The notes: generated by a model not told the origin, from the letters alone. 64,000 bases of DNA from Streptomyces sp. MJM8645 (GCF_001625365.1 NZ_LJJF01000001.1:2984501-3048500); one strand, 5' to 3'; counted from the stretch's first letter, positions 1 through 10,353 are shown. Translations and numbers: made by a program.

Positions 1-17
1 TCGCTAGGGTTTCGGAC

Positions 18-815
18 ATGGCCGATTACCACGACGATCTCCGACTCGCCCACGTCCTCGCCGACTCGGCCGACTCGGTCACCCTGGAGCGCTTCCGCGC
101 CCTCGACCTGAAGGTCGAGACCAAGCCCGACCTCACCCCCGTGAGCGACGCCGACAAGGCCGCCGAGGAGCTCGTCCGCAGCGTGCTGCAGCGCGCCCGC
201 CCGCGCGACGCGGTGCTCGGCGAGGAGTTCGGCCTCCAGGGCTCCGGCCCGCGCCGCTGGGTGATCGACCCGATCGACGGCACCAAGAACTACATCCGCG
301 GCGTCCCGGTCTGGGCCACCCTGATCGCCCTGCTGGAGGACGGCCCGGACGGCGTCGAGCGCCCGGTGGTCGGCATCGTCTCCGCCCCTGCGCTGCAGCG
401 CCGCTGGTGGGCGGCCAAGGACCTCGGCGCCTACGCCGGACGCAGCCTCACCAAGGCCTCCCGGATCCACGTCTCCGGCGTCTCCCGGATCGAGGACGCC
501 TCCTTCTCCTACTCCTCGCTCTCCGGCTGGGAGGAGCGCGGCCGCCTCGACCCCTTCCTGGACCTCACCCGCGCCTGCTGGCGCACCCGCGCCTACGGCG
601 ACTTCTGGTCCTACATGATGGTGGCCGAGGGCGCGGTCGACATCGCCGCCGAACCCGAGCTGTCGCTCTGGGACATGGCCGCCAACTGCGTCATCGTCGA
701 GGAGGCCGGCGGCCGCTTCACCGGCCTGGACGGCGTGCCCGGCCCCGGCGGCGCCGACGCCGTCGCCAGCAACGGCATCCTCCACGAGGAGACCCTGCGC
801 CGCCTGAGCGTCTAA
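18..815 (+). CDS. hisN: Histidinol-phosphatase, inositol-monophosphatase family
   Basis: Cytosolic Mg2+-dependent phosphatase expected to turn L-histidinol phosphate into histidinol, the penultimate step of histidine synthesis. The 265-residue length is normal. The inositol-monophosphatase metal-site motifs are intact: GEE at 68-70, DPIDGT at 84-89 and WDMAA from 218 (D219). An AGGG lies 8 nt before the ATG. The few bases before it include a TAG, possibly the end of an upstream gene. The gene converges on katA across a perfect hairpin terminator. In actinobacteria this IMPase-type enzyme is the usual HisN, but some paralogues act on inositol phosphate, so substrate is by family inference. Confidence 0.9.
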   Translation: MADYHDDLRLAHVLADSADSVTLERFRALDLKVETKPDLTPVSDADKAAEELVRSVLQRARPRDAVLGEEFGLQGSGPRRWVIDPIDGTKNYIRGVPVWATLIALLEDGPDGVERPVVGIVSAPALQRRWWAAKDLGAYAGRSLTKASRIHVSGVSRIEDASFSYSSLSGWEERGRLDPFLDLTRACWRTRAYGDFWSYMMVAEGAVDIAAEPELSLWDMAANCVIVEEAGGRFTGLDGVPGPGGADAVASNGILHEETLRRLSV

Positions 816-842
816 GGGCTCTCCTGCGCGGCCGAACGTGGT

Positions 843-882
843 GCGGGCCCGGTCGACCAGTCCTCTGGTCGACCGGGCCCGC
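843..882. terminator. Bidirectional intrinsic terminator between hisN and katA
   Basis: A perfect 18-bp inverted repeat (843-860 with 865-882) has a TCCT loop. It sits in the short gap between the convergent hisN and katA stops, so it can serve both. There is no long T-tract, as is common in streptomycetes. Confidence 0.85.
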
Positions 883-904
883 CGCTCATCGGGGCGCGTC
901 CCGG

Positions 905-2380
905 CTACTGCTTGCGCAGCTCCCGGACGGCCGCCTCCAGCCGCTGCCCGTAGTCGGCGTCGGCCTTGCGGAAGTTGTCGACCGCCCGCTCGACGATGTC
1001 CTCGCGGTCGGCGGAGACCTTAGCGATGAAGCCGGCCAGGTTGGCGATCAGTCGCTGCTTCTCGTCCTCCGAGAACAGCCGGTACAGGTTGCCGGCCTGC
1101 ACGAAGTCATCGTCCTCTGCGTGCGAGGGCGCCTCGTGGTTGCCGGTGGCGCCGGTGACCGCGGTGGCGGCCCACAGCGGGCGGCCGGTCTGCACCGGGC
1201 CGCCGAAGCTGTTCGGCTCGTAGTTCTTCTGGCGGCCGTGGCGGCCGTCGTACAGGTGGCCGTCGCGGCTGTTGGTGCGCGCCTCGGTGGCGTGCGGGCG
1301 GTTCACCGGCAGGTGGTCGGCGTTGATGCCGACGCGGTAGCGGTGGGCGTCCGCGTACGCGAACAGGCGGCCCTGCAGCATCTTGTCGGGGGACGGGCCG
1401 ATGCCGGGCACGAAGTGCGACGGGGAGAAGATCGACTGCTCGACCTCGGCGAAGACGTTGTCGGGGTTGCGGTTGAGCTCCAGCCGCCCGATCTCGACCG
1501 GCGGGTAGTCGGCGTGCGGCCAGACCTTGGTGAGGTCGAAGGGGTTGAAGCGGTACTGCGCCGCGTCGGCCGCCGGCATGATCTGGACCTGCACGGTCCA
1601 GCTGGGGAACTCACCGCGCTCGATCGACTCGCGCAGGTCGCGCTGGTGGCTGTCCGGGTCCTCGCCGGCCAGCCGGTTGGCCTCGTCCTGGGTGAGGTTC
1701 CTGATGCCCTGGTCGGTCTTGAAGTGGTACTTGACCCAGAAGTGCTCGCCGGCCTCGTTCTGCCACTGGAAGGTGTGCGAGCCGTAGCCGTTGAGGTGGC
1801 GGTAGCTGGCCGGGATGCCGCGGTCGCCGAACAGCCAGGTCACCTGGTGGGTGGCCTCGGGCGACAGGCCCCAGAAGTCCCAGACGTTGTCCGCCTCCTG
1901 GGAGCCGGTGTACGGGTCGCGCTTCTGGGTGTGGATGAAGTCGGGGAACTTCACGGCGTCCTTGATGAAGAACACCGGGGTGTTGTTGCCGACGAGGTCG
2001 TAGTTGCCCTCCTCGGTGTAGAACTTCAGCGCGAAGCCGCGTGGGTCGCGCACCGCGTCGGCCGAGCCGAGGTTGCCGGCCACGGTGGAGAACCGCAGGA
2101 AGACCTCGGTCTGCTTGCCGACCTCGGACAGGAACGAGGCCCGGGTGTAGGGCGCCAGGTCGGCGGTCACCGTGAAGGTGCCGTAGGCCGCCGCGCCGCG
2201 GGCGTGCACCACGCGCTCCGGGATCCGCTCGCGGTTGAAGTGCGCGAGCTTCTCGAAGAGCTGCTGGTCCTGGATGAGCGCCGGGCCGCCGGGGCCCGCG
2301 GTCTCGGTGTTCTGGTTGTCGGCGACGGGGGCACCCGCCTCCGTGGTGAGGGTGGGGCGCAGCTCGTCCTGGGTCGTCAT
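905..2380 (-). CDS. katA: Monofunctional haem catalase (clade 3, small subunit)
   Basis: Cytosolic haem catalase that converts H2O2 to water and oxygen. The 491 residues fit the small-subunit catalases. Catalytic His59 lies in [11 protein letters not shown], the distal-pocket Asn132 in GNNTPVFF, and the proximal haem-ligand Tyr342 in [14 protein letters not shown]. The gene is divergent from a Fur-family regulator (catR) with a perfect 8-3-8 palindrome between them, so peroxide-responsive repression by CatR is the likely control. Downstream it shares a strong hairpin terminator with hisN. I am confident of the function; the symbol follows the usual streptomycete name. Confidence 0.97.
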   Translation of the reverse strand: MTTQDELRPTLTTEAGAPVADNQNTETAGPGGPALIQDQQLFEKLAHFNRERIPERVVHARGAAAYGTFTVTADLAPYTRASFLSEVGKQTEVFLRFSTVAGNLGSADAVRDPRGFALKFYTEEGNYDLVGNNTPVFFIKDAVKFPDFIHTQKRDPYTGSQEADNVWDFWGLSPEATHQVTWLFGDRGIPASYRHLNGYGSHTFQWQNEAGEHFWVKYHFKTDQGIRNLTQDEANRLAGEDPDSHQRDLRESIERGEFPSWTVQVQIMPAADAAQYRFNPFDLTKVWPHADYPPVEIGRLELNRNPDNVFAEVEQSIFSPSHFVPGIGPSPDKMLQGRLFAYADAHRYRVGINADHLPVNRPHATEARTNSRDGHLYDGRHGRQKNYEPNSFGGPVQTGRPLWAATAVTGATGNHEAPSHAEDDDFVQAGNLYRLFSEDEKQRLIANLAGFIAKVSADREDIVERAVDNFRKADADYGQRLEAAVRELRKQ

Positions 2381-2422
2381 AAGAGGGCCTCCGCGTTATC
2401 CGGTCGTGACGACTCGATCCTA

Positions 2423-2441
2423 ACTTGGACTTTGTCCAAGT
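2423..2441. promoter_or_regulatory. Candidate CatR/PerR-type operator between katA and catR
   Basis: Perfect inverted repeat ACTTGGAC-TTT-GTCCAAGT, centred between the divergent katA start (2380) and catR start (2484) and about 42 nt from each. This A/T-containing palindrome stands out from the GC-rich surroundings. It is the natural binding site for the adjacent Fur-family repressor, which would then control both genes. Confidence 0.75.
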
Positions 2442-2483
2442 CAACACTGGAACCAATCTAAGAGCGTGACTTACCCTGTTCCC

Positions 2484-2903
2484 ATGAGCGACCTGCTGGA
2501 ACGACTTCGCGGACGCGGCTGGCGGCTGACCTCACAGCGCCGGGTCGTGGCCGAGGTCCTCGACGGCGACCACGTCCACCTCACCGCGGACGAGGTGCAC
2601 GCCCGCGCCGTCGCCCGCCTGCCCGAGATCAGCCGCGCGACCGTCTACAACACCCTCGGCGAACTGGTCGGCCTCGGCGAGGTCCTGGAGGTCGCCACCA
2701 ACGGGCGCGCCAAGCGCTACGACCCCAACGCCCACCGCGCCCACCAGCACCTGGTCTGCTCCGGCTGCGGCGCCATCCGCGACGTCCACCCGCACGGCGA
2801 CCCGCTCGCCGCCCTCCCGGCCGGCGAACGCTTCGGCTTCACCGTCACCACCGCCGAGGTCACCTACCGCGGCCTGTGCCCGGACTGCACGGGCACGCCG
2901 TAA
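2484..2903 (+). CDS. catR: Fur-family (PerR/CatR-like) peroxide-sensing repressor
   Basis: DNA-binding repressor of the Fur family, likely controlling katA and itself. Winged-helix DNA-binding domain at about 1-80. The structural zinc site is visible as C92-x2-C95 (VCSGCG) and C132-x2-C135 (LCPDC). The segment HRAHQHLVC (84-92) and H32 are candidate regulatory-metal ligands, as in PerR. I chose the ATG at 2484, giving 139 aa. A GTG at 2466 in the same frame would add six residues. Neither has a strong ribosome binding site, so a short-leader or leaderless transcript is possible. The position next to katA across the palindrome supports CatR rather than an iron- or zinc-sensing Fur. Confidence 0.9.
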   Translation: MSDLLERLRGRGWRLTSQRRVVAEVLDGDHVHLTADEVHARAVARLPEISRATVYNTLGELVGLGEVLEVATNGRAKRYDPNAHRAHQHLVCSGCGAIRDVHPHGDPLAALPAGERFGFTVTTAEVTYRGLCPDCTGTP

Positions 2904-2942
2904 CGCGGCCCCGCCCGCCCGGCGGGAACCGCCGCACCCGCC

Positions 2943-4919
2943 CTACGCGCTCAGCTCCGCGTGCAGCGCGCCCAGCAGGCGCCCGGCCCGCTCCGCCACC
3001 TCGGCCGGCCCGTAGTCGGCCGCCCGGCGGCACCAGTTCTCCGCCTGCACCGGCTCCCCCCGGCGCAGCGCCAGCAGCGCCAGGCGCAGCGCCGCCCGCC
3101 CGTGCCCGGCGTCGGCCGCCCTGGTGTACCAGAGCATCGCCTGCGCCTCGCGGTCCTGCCGGGCCAGCAGCAGCCCCAGGTTGAAGGCGGCGCTGCGGCT
3201 GCCGGCCTCGGCCGCCCGCCGGTACCAGCTCTCGGCGATCTCCAGCGCGCCGCGCTCGGCCGCCCGCACCCCCATCCGCACCTGTGCCCGCCGGTGCCCG
3301 GCATCGGCCGCCAGCGCGTACCAGTGCTCGGCCTCGGTGTCCGCGTCACCGCGCCGGTCCAGCACCGAGGCCAGCCGGAACGCGCCCTCCGCCGACCCGC
3401 CGGACGCCGCCTGCCGGTAGCGCTCCAGCGCGCCGGCCAGGTTGCCCCGCTGCTCCTGGGCGACGGCCAGTTGCAGCGCGGCCTCGCCGTGGCCCTCGGC
3501 GGCGGCCCGCGCGTACCACTCCTGGGCCTGCCGCTGCTCGCCGCGCCCGGCGTGCAGCACGCCCAGGTTGAACGCGCCGTCCACGCTGCCGGCCTCGGCC
3601 GCCTTGGAGAACCACGGCTCGGCGCCGGTCTCCTCGCCGCGTTGCAACAGCACCACGGCCAGCGCGTTGCAGGCCTCTCGGTGCCCGGCGTACGCGGCCC
3701 GGCGGTACCACTGCTCGGCCTGCTGGTCGCGGCCGGTGGCGACGCAGAGCAGGCCGAGGTTGAAGGCGCCGTTCTGGTCGCCCGCGTCCAGGGCGGTGCG
3801 GTACCAGCGCTCGGCCTCCTTGGCCTCGCCGCGGCCGGCGTGCAGGGCGCCCAGCGCGTTGGCGGCGTTGCCGTCGCCGGCCTCGGCGGCCTCCCGCCAC
3901 CACTCGGCGGCGGCGGCCAGGTCCCCGGAGTCGCGCAGCAGGAAGCCCAGCGCGCAGGCGGCGCGCGGCTCGCCGTTCTGCGCGGACTGCCGGTACCAGC
4001 GGGCGGCCTCCTCCAGCAGCGACTGGTCGGTGGCGGCGCGCTCCTCCAGCAGCACGCCCAGGCGCAGCGCGGCGCGGGCGTGGCCGCGGGCGGCGGCGGT
4101 GCGGTACCAGGCCTCGGCGGTCTCCTTGTCCCCGGCGGCCTCGCGCATCCGGGCCAGCCGGTAGGCGGCCTCCCGGTGCCCGGCGTCGGCGGAGACCTTG
4201 AACCAGCGCTCGGCGCGCACGTCGCGCCGGTGCTCCATCAGGTCGCCCAGCGCGTAGGCGCCGAGCGGGTGGCCGTGGTCGGCGGCGAAGTGCAGCCAGT
4301 ACTCGGCGGCCTCCTCCTCGCCCTGGTCGCGCAGTTGGAGCCCGAGCGCGTGCGCGGCGGGGGCGCTGCCGGCCACCGCGGCATGGCGCCACCACTGGGC
4401 GGCCTCGGCCCGGTGGCCCTGCTGGTGCAGCAGCACGCCGAGGTTGTTGGCGGCGGCGCGCGTCCCGGCGGCCGCGGCGGCGCGCAGGTAGGGCTCGGCG
4501 TCCTCCAGGTCGCCGCGGCGCAGCAGCAGGGTACCGAGCCGGCTGGCGGCGTCCGGGTCGCCGTCGTCGGCGGCCTGCCGGTGGCGGGCCTCCAGCGCGG
4601 CGCTCTCGCGGGCGGCCAGCGCGGTCTCGAAGCTGGTGGTGTCCAGGCCGGCCGGGTCGAGCGCGGCGGCGTTCGGGCCGTCGGCGGCGGCGCCGTCGGG
4701 CCCGTACGGGCGGACGGCGTCGACGAACTGACGGGTGGACACGTGGACCAGGCTGTCGGGGCCGTAGCCGGCGACCGGGGGGCGCTCGGACAGGCCGCTG
4801 GTGCGCTGGGCGGGCAGGGCTCCGGGGCGGCTCTCGGGGCTCTCCGCCCAGGCGTCGGTATCCGCCTCGGTGGCCGCCGCGGACTTGGTGCCTGACCCGT
4901 TCTTGCCGATCAGCCTCAT
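2943..4919 (-). CDS. Sel1-like (TPR-like) repeat protein
   Basis: A 658-residue protein made almost entirely of about 36-residue Sel1-type repeats (pattern A-x-LG-x-L with AExWYRxAAxAGxxxA). There are roughly 14-15 of them from about residue 110 to the C-terminus, after a low-complexity N-terminal segment. Such alpha-solenoids are protein-interaction scaffolds; no enzyme motif is seen. I use the ATG at 4919, preceded by GGGAG at 7 nt. The open frame continues to 5159, but that stretch has no coding character. There is no signal peptide, so it is likely cytosolic. The partner and process are unknown. Confidence 0.85.
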   Translation of the reverse strand: MRLIGKNGSGTKSAAATEADTDAWAESPESRPGALPAQRTSGLSERPPVAGYGPDSLVHVSTRQFVDAVRPYGPDGAAADGPNAAALDPAGLDTTSFETALAARESAALEARHRQAADDGDPDAASRLGTLLLRRGDLEDAEPYLRAAAAAGTRAAANNLGVLLHQQGHRAEAAQWWRHAAVAGSAPAAHALGLQLRDQGEEEAAEYWLHFAADHGHPLGAYALGDLMEHRRDVRAERWFKVSADAGHREAAYRLARMREAAGDKETAEAWYRTAAARGHARAALRLGVLLEERAATDQSLLEEAARWYRQSAQNGEPRAACALGFLLRDSGDLAAAAEWWREAAEAGDGNAANALGALHAGRGEAKEAERWYRTALDAGDQNGAFNLGLLCVATGRDQQAEQWYRRAAYAGHREACNALAVVLLQRGEETGAEPWFSKAAEAGSVDGAFNLGVLHAGRGEQRQAQEWYARAAAEGHGEAALQLAVAQEQRGNLAGALERYRQAASGGSAEGAFRLASVLDRRGDADTEAEHWYALAADAGHRRAQVRMGVRAAERGALEIAESWYRRAAEAGSRSAAFNLGLLLARQDREAQAMLWYTRAADAGHGRAALRLALLALRRGEPVQAENWCRRAADYGPAEVAERAGRLLGALHAELSA

Positions 4920-5232
4920 GCCGACTCCCGCTCCCCCAGAGTGTCGCGGCATCGTGCCCCGGCCCGCGGCCGGGGGGACCCCCAGGGGAGGCGCCGGAAC
5001 CGACGGCCGGTCAGCAGCCGCGCACCGTCCCCCATGTGTCCCATCGTCGCACCACCCGCAACCCGCGTACACCTGCCCCGGCCGAATTCGGGCGGGGCCG
5101 ACCCGAAGCCGACGAAATTGCTTCGGCGCTTTGTCGATTTCCCGACACTCGGACCCCACAAACCCCTTGCCGTCGTCGTTGGCGACGGTTGATGGTACCG
5201 GAGCGGTTCCCGCCGCTTCGGGGGGAAAACGC
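4920..5232. other. Intergenic region upstream of the Sel1-repeat gene
   Basis: About 310 nt between the Sel1-protein start and the tRNA terminator. It presumably holds the Sel1 gene promoter on the minus strand. I see no convincing gene, repeat or strong hairpin beyond a short GGCCGAATTCGG-like palindrome near 5080. Confidence 0.4.
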
Positions 5233-5266
5233 CAGAGGCCCGGAGGAAGAATCCTCCGGGCCTCTG
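5233..5266 (-). terminator. Terminator downstream of the initiator tRNA gene
   Basis: Perfect 15-bp inverted repeat (5233-5247 with 5252-5266) and a 4-nt loop, starting 10 nt after the 3' end of the minus-strand tRNA gene. Confidence 0.85.
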
Positions 5267-5275
5267 TCCACTGAG

Positions 5276-5349
5276 TAGCGGGGACAGGATTTGAACCTGC
5301 GACCTCTGGGTTATGAGCCCAGCGAGCTACCGAGCTGCTCCACCCCGCG
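5276..5349 (-). tRNA. Initiator tRNA-fMet (anticodon CAT)
   Basis: 74-nt tRNA on the minus strand with all four arms. The anticodon loop reads CTCATAA. Two initiator hallmarks are visible: an unpaired first acceptor position (C1 opposite U72) and three G-C pairs at the base of the anticodon stem (GGG before, CCC after the loop). The T-loop is GGTTCAAATCC. The CCA end is not encoded; the gene continues CTC. Confidence 0.97.
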
Positions 5350-5425
5350 TCGGTAGTTGAACCATAGCACGGGTGCGGGGTGGAACAGGAATCGGTTGCC
5401 GCAGCTCAGCGGGCCGCGACTACGG

Positions 5426-8389
5426 CTACGGCTGTCCGGACGGCGATCCGGACGGCGTCGCGCCCGGGGTCGCACCCGGCGTCGGGGCCTGCACCGGGCT
5501 CCCGCCGCGGGCCGCCTCGGCCGCCTTCAGTGCGTCGCCCAGCGCCTTCTGGGCGTTGCCGTAGGCCACCCAGTCGCCGTTCTTGAACGCGGTCTGGCTG
5601 TCGTTGTACGCCTTCTCCGCGTCCCCGAGCGCCTTCTGCAGCTCCGGCGAGATCATCCCGCCCGGCGCCGCCGTCCCCGGGTTGGTGGGCGTCCCCGGGT
5701 TGTTCGGCGTGGACGGCGCGGTCGGCGTGGTCCCCGGGGCCGCCCCGGCGAACACCTTCTTCAGCGCGTCCTCCAGGGTGTTCTCGAACGCCACGTTGTC
5801 GTTCCCGTACACCGCCAGCACCTTCTGCAGCGTCGGGTACTTGGCGCCGCGTCCGCGCACGTACACCGGCTCGACGTTGAGCAGCCCGCCGCCGACCGGC
5901 AGGGTCAGCAGGTTGCCGTACTCCAGCTCGGTGTCACCGCCGCTCTTCAGCGCGAAGATCTGCGAGGCCACCTCCTGCCGGGAGTTGAACGTCGACTGCA
6001 CCAGGCCCGGGCCGGGGGCGCTGTTGTCCCCCGAGATCTTCAGGATGCGGATCTTCCCGTAGTCCGGCCCCGGATCGGCGTTGACGGCCATGAACGCGGC
6101 CAGGTTCGGGCGGCCGTTGGGCACGAAGGTCGTGGTCAGCGAGAAGCTCGCCGAGGTGACCTGCGGGTCCGGCATCCGCACCGTCACGTAGTACGGCGGC
6201 TGGACCTGCTTGGTGTCGCTGGTCGGGTCGACCGGGATCTGCCAGATGTCGCTGCCGTTGAAGAAGGAGTTGGCGTCGGTCACGTGGTACTGGCCGAGCA
6301 GGTCGCGCTGCACCTTGAACATGTCCTGCGGGTAGCGCAGGTGCGGCAGCAGCGTGCCCGGGATGTCCGCCTTCGGCTCGACGGTGCCGGGGAACGCCTT
6401 CATCCAGGTCTTCAGCACCGGGTCCTGCTCGTCCCACTGGTAGAGCTTCACCTCGCCGGTGTAGGCGTCCACCGTGGCCTTGACCGAGTTGCGGATGTAG
6501 TTGACCTGGTTGGCGACGGTCAGCAGCTCACCGCGCTGGTTGGTCAGCGAGTCCTTGGTCGCGGTGCCCAGCGTCGTCTTCGACGAGAACGGGTAGCCGT
6601 CCGAGGTGGTGTAGCCGTCCAGCACCCAGACCACCCGGCCGTCCTGCACCACCGGGTACGCGTCGGCGTCGATCGACAGCCACGGGGCGACCTTCTCCAC
6701 CCGCTCCTTCGGCGTCCGGTTGTAGATCACCTTCGCGCCGTCGGTGATCGCCCCCGCGTACAGGATCTGCGGCTCGGCGAAGCGCACCGCGTACGCGGCC
6801 CGGGTGATCGGGTTGTCCAGCGAGACACCGCTGTTGCCGGTGTAGGTGTACTCCTTGTTCTCGCCGGTCTTGGTGGTGTAGTCGATCTCCTTGTTCGAGC
6901 CGCCGACGATCGAGTACGACGTCGTCTTCTCGCCGTAGTAGATCCGCTGCTGGTAGTCGCCCAGCGCACCGGTGGCCGGCAAGCCGGACTCGGTGAACAC
7001 CGGCTCGCCCTTGTCGCTGACCTGGTTGCCCTTGGCGACGACCGCGCCGTAGCCGTGGGTGTACTTGAAGTGGTCGTTGATCCAGTTGCGCTGCACGCCG
7101 TTGAGGTCCAGCTCGCGCAGACCGATCACGGTGTCCTGCTTGTCCGTGCCGGAGCCGTAGCGGTCCACGTCCAGGGTGTTCGGGAAGGCGTAGTAGTTGC
7201 GCTGCTGCTCGATCGACTGGAAGGTCGGCGAGACGACGTTCGGGTCCAGCAGCCGGATGTCGGAGATGGTCTGCGCGTCCGGCTTGAGCGCCTCGGCCGT
7301 CGTCGACCCCTGCGGGCTGTACTGGGTGGTCTGCGCGTCCGCGATCCCGTACGCCTGCCGCGTCGCGTCGATGTTCTTCTGGATGTACGGCGTTTCCTTA
7401 GCCTGCTCGTTCGGCTTGACCTGGAACTGCTGCACGATCGCCGGGTACAGCCCGCCGATCAGCACCGCCGACAGCACCATCAGCCCCAGCCCGATCAGGG
7501 CCGGCGCCCAGGTGCGGCGCACCGGGGTCAGGAAGAACAGCAGCGCGCAGATGATCGCCACGAAGAACAGGATCGTCTTGGCCGGCAGGAACGCGTTGGC
7601 GTCCACGTAGCGCAGGCCCGTCCAGCCGGAGACCCCCTTGTAGGAGCCGGTCTTCACCGCCAGCGCGTACCGGTCCAGCCAGTACGCCACCGCCTTCAGC
7701 AGCACGAACACGCCCAGCAGCACCGCCAGGTGCCCCTGCGCGCCCGCGCTCGCCCGACGGCCCGGGCCCTGCAGCCGCAGCCCCCCGTACAGGTAGTGCA
7801 CCAGCGCCGAGGTCAGCAGCGAGACGATCACCGCGCTGAACGCGAAGCCCAGCACGAACTCGTAGAACGGCAGGTCGAAGGCGTAGAACGAGACGTCCAT
7901 GCCGAACTGGGCGTCCTTCTCGCCGAAGGGCGTCGCGTTCGTCCACATCAGCCAGGTCCGCCACTGGCCGGACGCCGCGGCGCCCGCCACCAGGCCGATC
8001 ACCAGCGAGACGCCGATCAGCGCCCAGCGCTTGAACGGCGCCAGGCCCGAGCGGTAGCGGTCCAGGCTCTGCTGCTCGACCGACATCGCCGACAGCGGCG
8101 GCCGCAGCCGGTGCGCCAGCCAGACGTTGAAGCCGACGATCACCGCCATCAGCAGGCCGAACACCGCGAACAAGCCGATCTTCGTCCACAGCTGCGTGGT
8201 GAACACCGAGGAGTAACGGACGGATCTGAACCACAGCCAGTCCGTCCAGAACCCGGCGAACATGACGAACAGCAGGAACAGCACCGCGAGCACGCCCAGG
8301 GTCAGCAGGGCCACCCGCGCCCGCCGGGAGGGCGGCCCTACCCTGCGCCGGAAACCCGGCCCTGAGCGTTCCGGCATCTGGAATACCAC
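5426..8389 (-). CDS. UPF0182 family large membrane protein
   Basis: Conserved actinobacterial integral membrane protein of unknown function, 987 aa. About seven transmembrane segments lie in the first 340 residues (the first at about 26-50). A large extracytoplasmic domain follows, with many motifs typical of the family (for example SPPTFQ-like and NNDVAFENT-type segments). A Pro/Thr/Gly-rich linker and a short helical tail occupy about 870-987. The GTG start at 8389 is preceded by GAGGTG at a good distance; an in-frame ATG four codons later is the alternative. The gene stands alone, between the tRNA and a divergent PPA1309 gene. No catalytic motif is recognised. Confidence 0.92.
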   Translation of the reverse strand: MVFQMPERSGPGFRRRVGPPSRRARVALLTLGVLAVLFLLFVMFAGFWTDWLWFRSVRYSSVFTTQLWTKIGLFAVFGLLMAVIVGFNVWLAHRLRPPLSAMSVEQQSLDRYRSGLAPFKRWALIGVSLVIGLVAGAAASGQWRTWLMWTNATPFGEKDAQFGMDVSFYAFDLPFYEFVLGFAFSAVIVSLLTSALVHYLYGGLRLQGPGRRASAGAQGHLAVLLGVFVLLKAVAYWLDRYALAVKTGSYKGVSGWTGLRYVDANAFLPAKTILFFVAIICALLFFLTPVRRTWAPALIGLGLMVLSAVLIGGLYPAIVQQFQVKPNEQAKETPYIQKNIDATRQAYGIADAQTTQYSPQGSTTAEALKPDAQTISDIRLLDPNVVSPTFQSIEQQRNYYAFPNTLDVDRYGSGTDKQDTVIGLRELDLNGVQRNWINDHFKYTHGYGAVVAKGNQVSDKGEPVFTESGLPATGALGDYQQRIYYGEKTTSYSIVGGSNKEIDYTTKTGENKEYTYTGNSGVSLDNPITRAAYAVRFAEPQILYAGAITDGAKVIYNRTPKERVEKVAPWLSIDADAYPVVQDGRVVWVLDGYTTSDGYPFSSKTTLGTATKDSLTNQRGELLTVANQVNYIRNSVKATVDAYTGEVKLYQWDEQDPVLKTWMKAFPGTVEPKADIPGTLLPHLRYPQDMFKVQRDLLGQYHVTDANSFFNGSDIWQIPVDPTSDTKQVQPPYYVTVRMPDPQVTSASFSLTTTFVPNGRPNLAAFMAVNADPGPDYGKIRILKISGDNSAPGPGLVQSTFNSRQEVASQIFALKSGGDTELEYGNLLTLPVGGGLLNVEPVYVRGRGAKYPTLQKVLAVYGNDNVAFENTLEDALKKVFAGAAPGTTPTAPSTPNNPGTPTNPGTAAPGGMISPELQKALGDAEKAYNDSQTAFKNGDWVAYGNAQKALGDALKAAEAARGGSPVQAPTPGATPGATPSGSPSGQP

Positions 8390-8576
8390 GGTGGCACCTC
8401 AGCTGTGTCGTCTGGAGTCACTGGAGTCAGTCGGTCTTCAGGGAAACTTAACCAGGCTTTGGCCGAGTTCCCACCGTTAGCAGACGGTTACGACGACGTT
8501 CCCCGTCCCGGCCGTTCCCCGGCCCACTCGCGGCGCCCGGCGCCCGGGCCCCCGCCCGGCGTGTGAGGATTGAGGC

Positions 8577-9158
8577 ATGTCCGACGCGTCCAATGCACTC
8601 AACTCCCCCGGCTCCCCCGACGACGTCTCCAAGCTCCCCGCCGCCACCCCGCTCACCCGGGCCGCGCTGGAGATCGACGAGTACGCCGCCACGCTCGGCT
8701 GGGACCTCCCGGCCCGGCTGTTCGCCCTGGTGGACAGCACCGCCCTGCGCAAGGCCGACCCGAAGATCGCCGCCCAGCTCGGCCTCGGCGACGACGACAC
8801 GGCCGGCCTCACCCCGGTCGAGCAGGACGAGCTGCCGGCCGGCATGGAGCTGGACAAGTTCCTCGGCACCATCGCCTGGCCCGACGCGGTGGTCGGCTGC
8901 GCCCTGGTCGTCGAGCGCCTGATGCTGCCGCCGGGCTCCGAGCAGACCCGCCCGCGCAACGCCAGCGACGCCCAGCTCGCCGAGTGGGTGGCCAACCACC
9001 CCAAGCGCGAGGAGGTGCGGATCACCGCCGCCGTGCTGCGCAACGGCAAGAAGGAGATCGCGCTGCGGCTGCGCTCCAAGGACGTCGCCCGCGAGGTGCT
9101 GACCGGCCCGGACCTGGTGCCCGGCCTGACCGCGGCGCTGCTGGCGACCTTCTCGTAG
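8577..9158 (+). CDS. PPA1309 family conserved protein
   Basis: Soluble 193-residue protein of a family found throughout actinobacteria, with no assigned biochemical role. Features include a LEIDEYAATLGWDLP segment near residues 30-45, a central WPDAVVGCALVVERL hydrophobic stretch and a C-terminal LRSKDVAREVLTGPDLVPG segment. It lies divergent from UPF0182 and converges on the PDZ protease. Family assignment rests on sequence resemblance I recognise, not on a known function. Confidence 0.85.
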   Translation: MSDASNALNSPGSPDDVSKLPAATPLTRAALEIDEYAATLGWDLPARLFALVDSTALRKADPKIAAQLGLGDDDTAGLTPVEQDELPAGMELDKFLGTIAWPDAVVGCALVVERLMLPPGSEQTRPRNASDAQLAEWVANHPKREEVRITAAVLRNGKKEIALRLRSKDVAREVLTGPDLVPGLTAALLATFS

Positions 9159-9191
9159 CCCCCGGCCGCCCCGGCCGCACCACTCCACGTT

Positions 9192-9243
9192 CACGGCACT
9201 ACGCCACGGCACTACGCCGCGGCATTAGTTCACGGCACTACTT
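9192..9243. repeat. 13-bp tandem repeat, four copies, at the PDZ-protease 3' end
   Basis: Unit CACGGCACTACGC repeated at 9192, 9205, 9218 (degenerate) and 9231. The last copy contains the stop codon of the minus-strand PDZ protease gene, and a partial fifth copy runs into its last codons. Confidence 0.85.
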
Positions 9244-10353
9244 CACGGCGCAGGACGGCAGCGCGGAGGTCTGCCCGGAGCGGATCTGCTCCAGCGACTT
9301 CAGCGCGCCGTCCAGCGTGTCCGTCTTGATCAGGTTCAGTCCGGACGGGACGTTCTTGGTCGCCTCGGCGCAGTTCGAGGACGGGGTGAAGAAGTACTCG
9401 GCGCCGGCGTCCCTGGCGGCGATCAGCTTCATCGATATCCCGCCGATCGGGCCGACCTTGCCGTCGTCGTCGATGGTGCCGGTGCCCGCCACGAACCGGC
9501 CGCCGGTGAGGTCGCCGCCGGGGGTGAGCTTGTCGATGATGCCGAGCGAGAACATCAGCCCGGCGCTCGGCCCGCCGACGTCCTGGAGGCCGATGTCGAT
9601 CTGGAACGGGTAGGTGTGCCGGATCGTGGTGCCGATGCCGACCACCGCGAGTTCCGCCCGCTCGGCCGGGGCCTTCGGGTCGAGGTCCTTGGCCCGCACG
9701 GTGGGGACGGTGACGTCGGTCCGGTCCCCCGGGTTGGCGCCGCCGTTGCCGGTCGCGTCCTTGACCCGCGGGACGACGGTGAAGACCGCCGACTCGCCCG
9801 GCTTGTGCTTGGTGACCGCGGCCACCACCTGCTCGACCGTGCTGACCGGCGTGCCGTCGACGGCCACGATCTGGTCGCCCGCGTGCAGCCGGCCCTCCGC
9901 CGGGGCCCCCGCCGTGACCGATTTGATGATCAGCTCGGTGCCGACCGGGATGCCCAGCTGGTTGAGCGCGGCGGTGCGGGCACTGTCCTCGGAGGAGGCG
10001 AACTCCTCGGCGTTCTGCTTCTTGGCGTCGGCGTCCGTCTGCCCCTTCGGGTAGACGTTGTCGTGCGGCACGACCATCACGTCGTCGCGCAGCCACCCGA
10101 CCACCGCGTTGACCAGGCTGGGCTCGTACTTGGCCCCGGTGACCTGGACGGTGGTCATGTTGAGGTGCCCGGTGGTCGGGTACGAGTCGCGCCCGGTGAT
10201 GGTGATCACCGACTTGCCCCCCTGGTTGCCGAGCGTGTTGTACGTCGGCCCCGGGCTCATCTCCGTGTACGGCACCTTCATCAGCACCGAGACGCAGAGC
10301 AGCGCTATGAGCAGCAGGGTGGCAGCGAGCATCGTCGCGGAGCGGCGTGGCAT
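9238..10353 (-). CDS. PDZ-domain Lon-type (S16) membrane-anchored protease, YlbL-like
   Basis: Secreted or membrane-anchored serine protease of 371 aa. An N-terminal membrane helix (about 8-28) is followed by an extracytoplasmic domain, a PDZ domain at about 130-215 and a C-terminal Lon-type proteolytic domain. The Ser-Lys dyad is intact: Ser263 in DVGGPSAGLMF and Lys309 in GGISMKL. This family of actinobacterial PDZ/Lon hybrids trims membrane or cell-wall proteins, but specific substrates are not known here. A small membrane protein gene (10396-10587) lies just upstream on the same strand. Confidence 0.92.
   Translation of the reverse strand: MPRRSATMLAATLLLIALLCVSVLMKVPYTEMSPGPTYNTLGNQGGKSVITITGRDSYPTTGHLNMTTVQVTGAKYEPSLVNAVVGWLRDDVMVVPHDNVYPKGQTDADAKKQNAEEFASSEDSARTAALNQLGIPVGTELIIKSVTAGAPAEGRLHAGDQIVAVDGTPVSTVEQVVAAVTKHKPGESAVFTVVPRVKDATGNGGANPGDRTDVTVPTVRAKDLDPKAPAERAELAVVGIGTTIRHTYPFQIDIGLQDVGGPSAGLMFSLGIIDKLTPGGDLTGGRFVAGTGTIDDDGKVGPIGGISMKLIAARDAGAEYFFTPSSNCAEATKNVPSGLNLIKTDTLDGALKSLEQIRSGQTSALPSCAVK

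Noticed and set aside
2961-4895. 644-codon plus-strand ORF opposite the Sel1-repeat gene
   Set aside because: Low-complexity Gly/Ala/Val/Arg composition typical of antisense frames in GC-rich DNA; the minus strand has clear Sel1 repeats.
5357-8365. 1002-codon plus-strand ORF opposite UPF0182
   Set aside because: Arg/Val/Leu-rich shadow frame with no motif; UPF0182 on the other strand is unmistakable.
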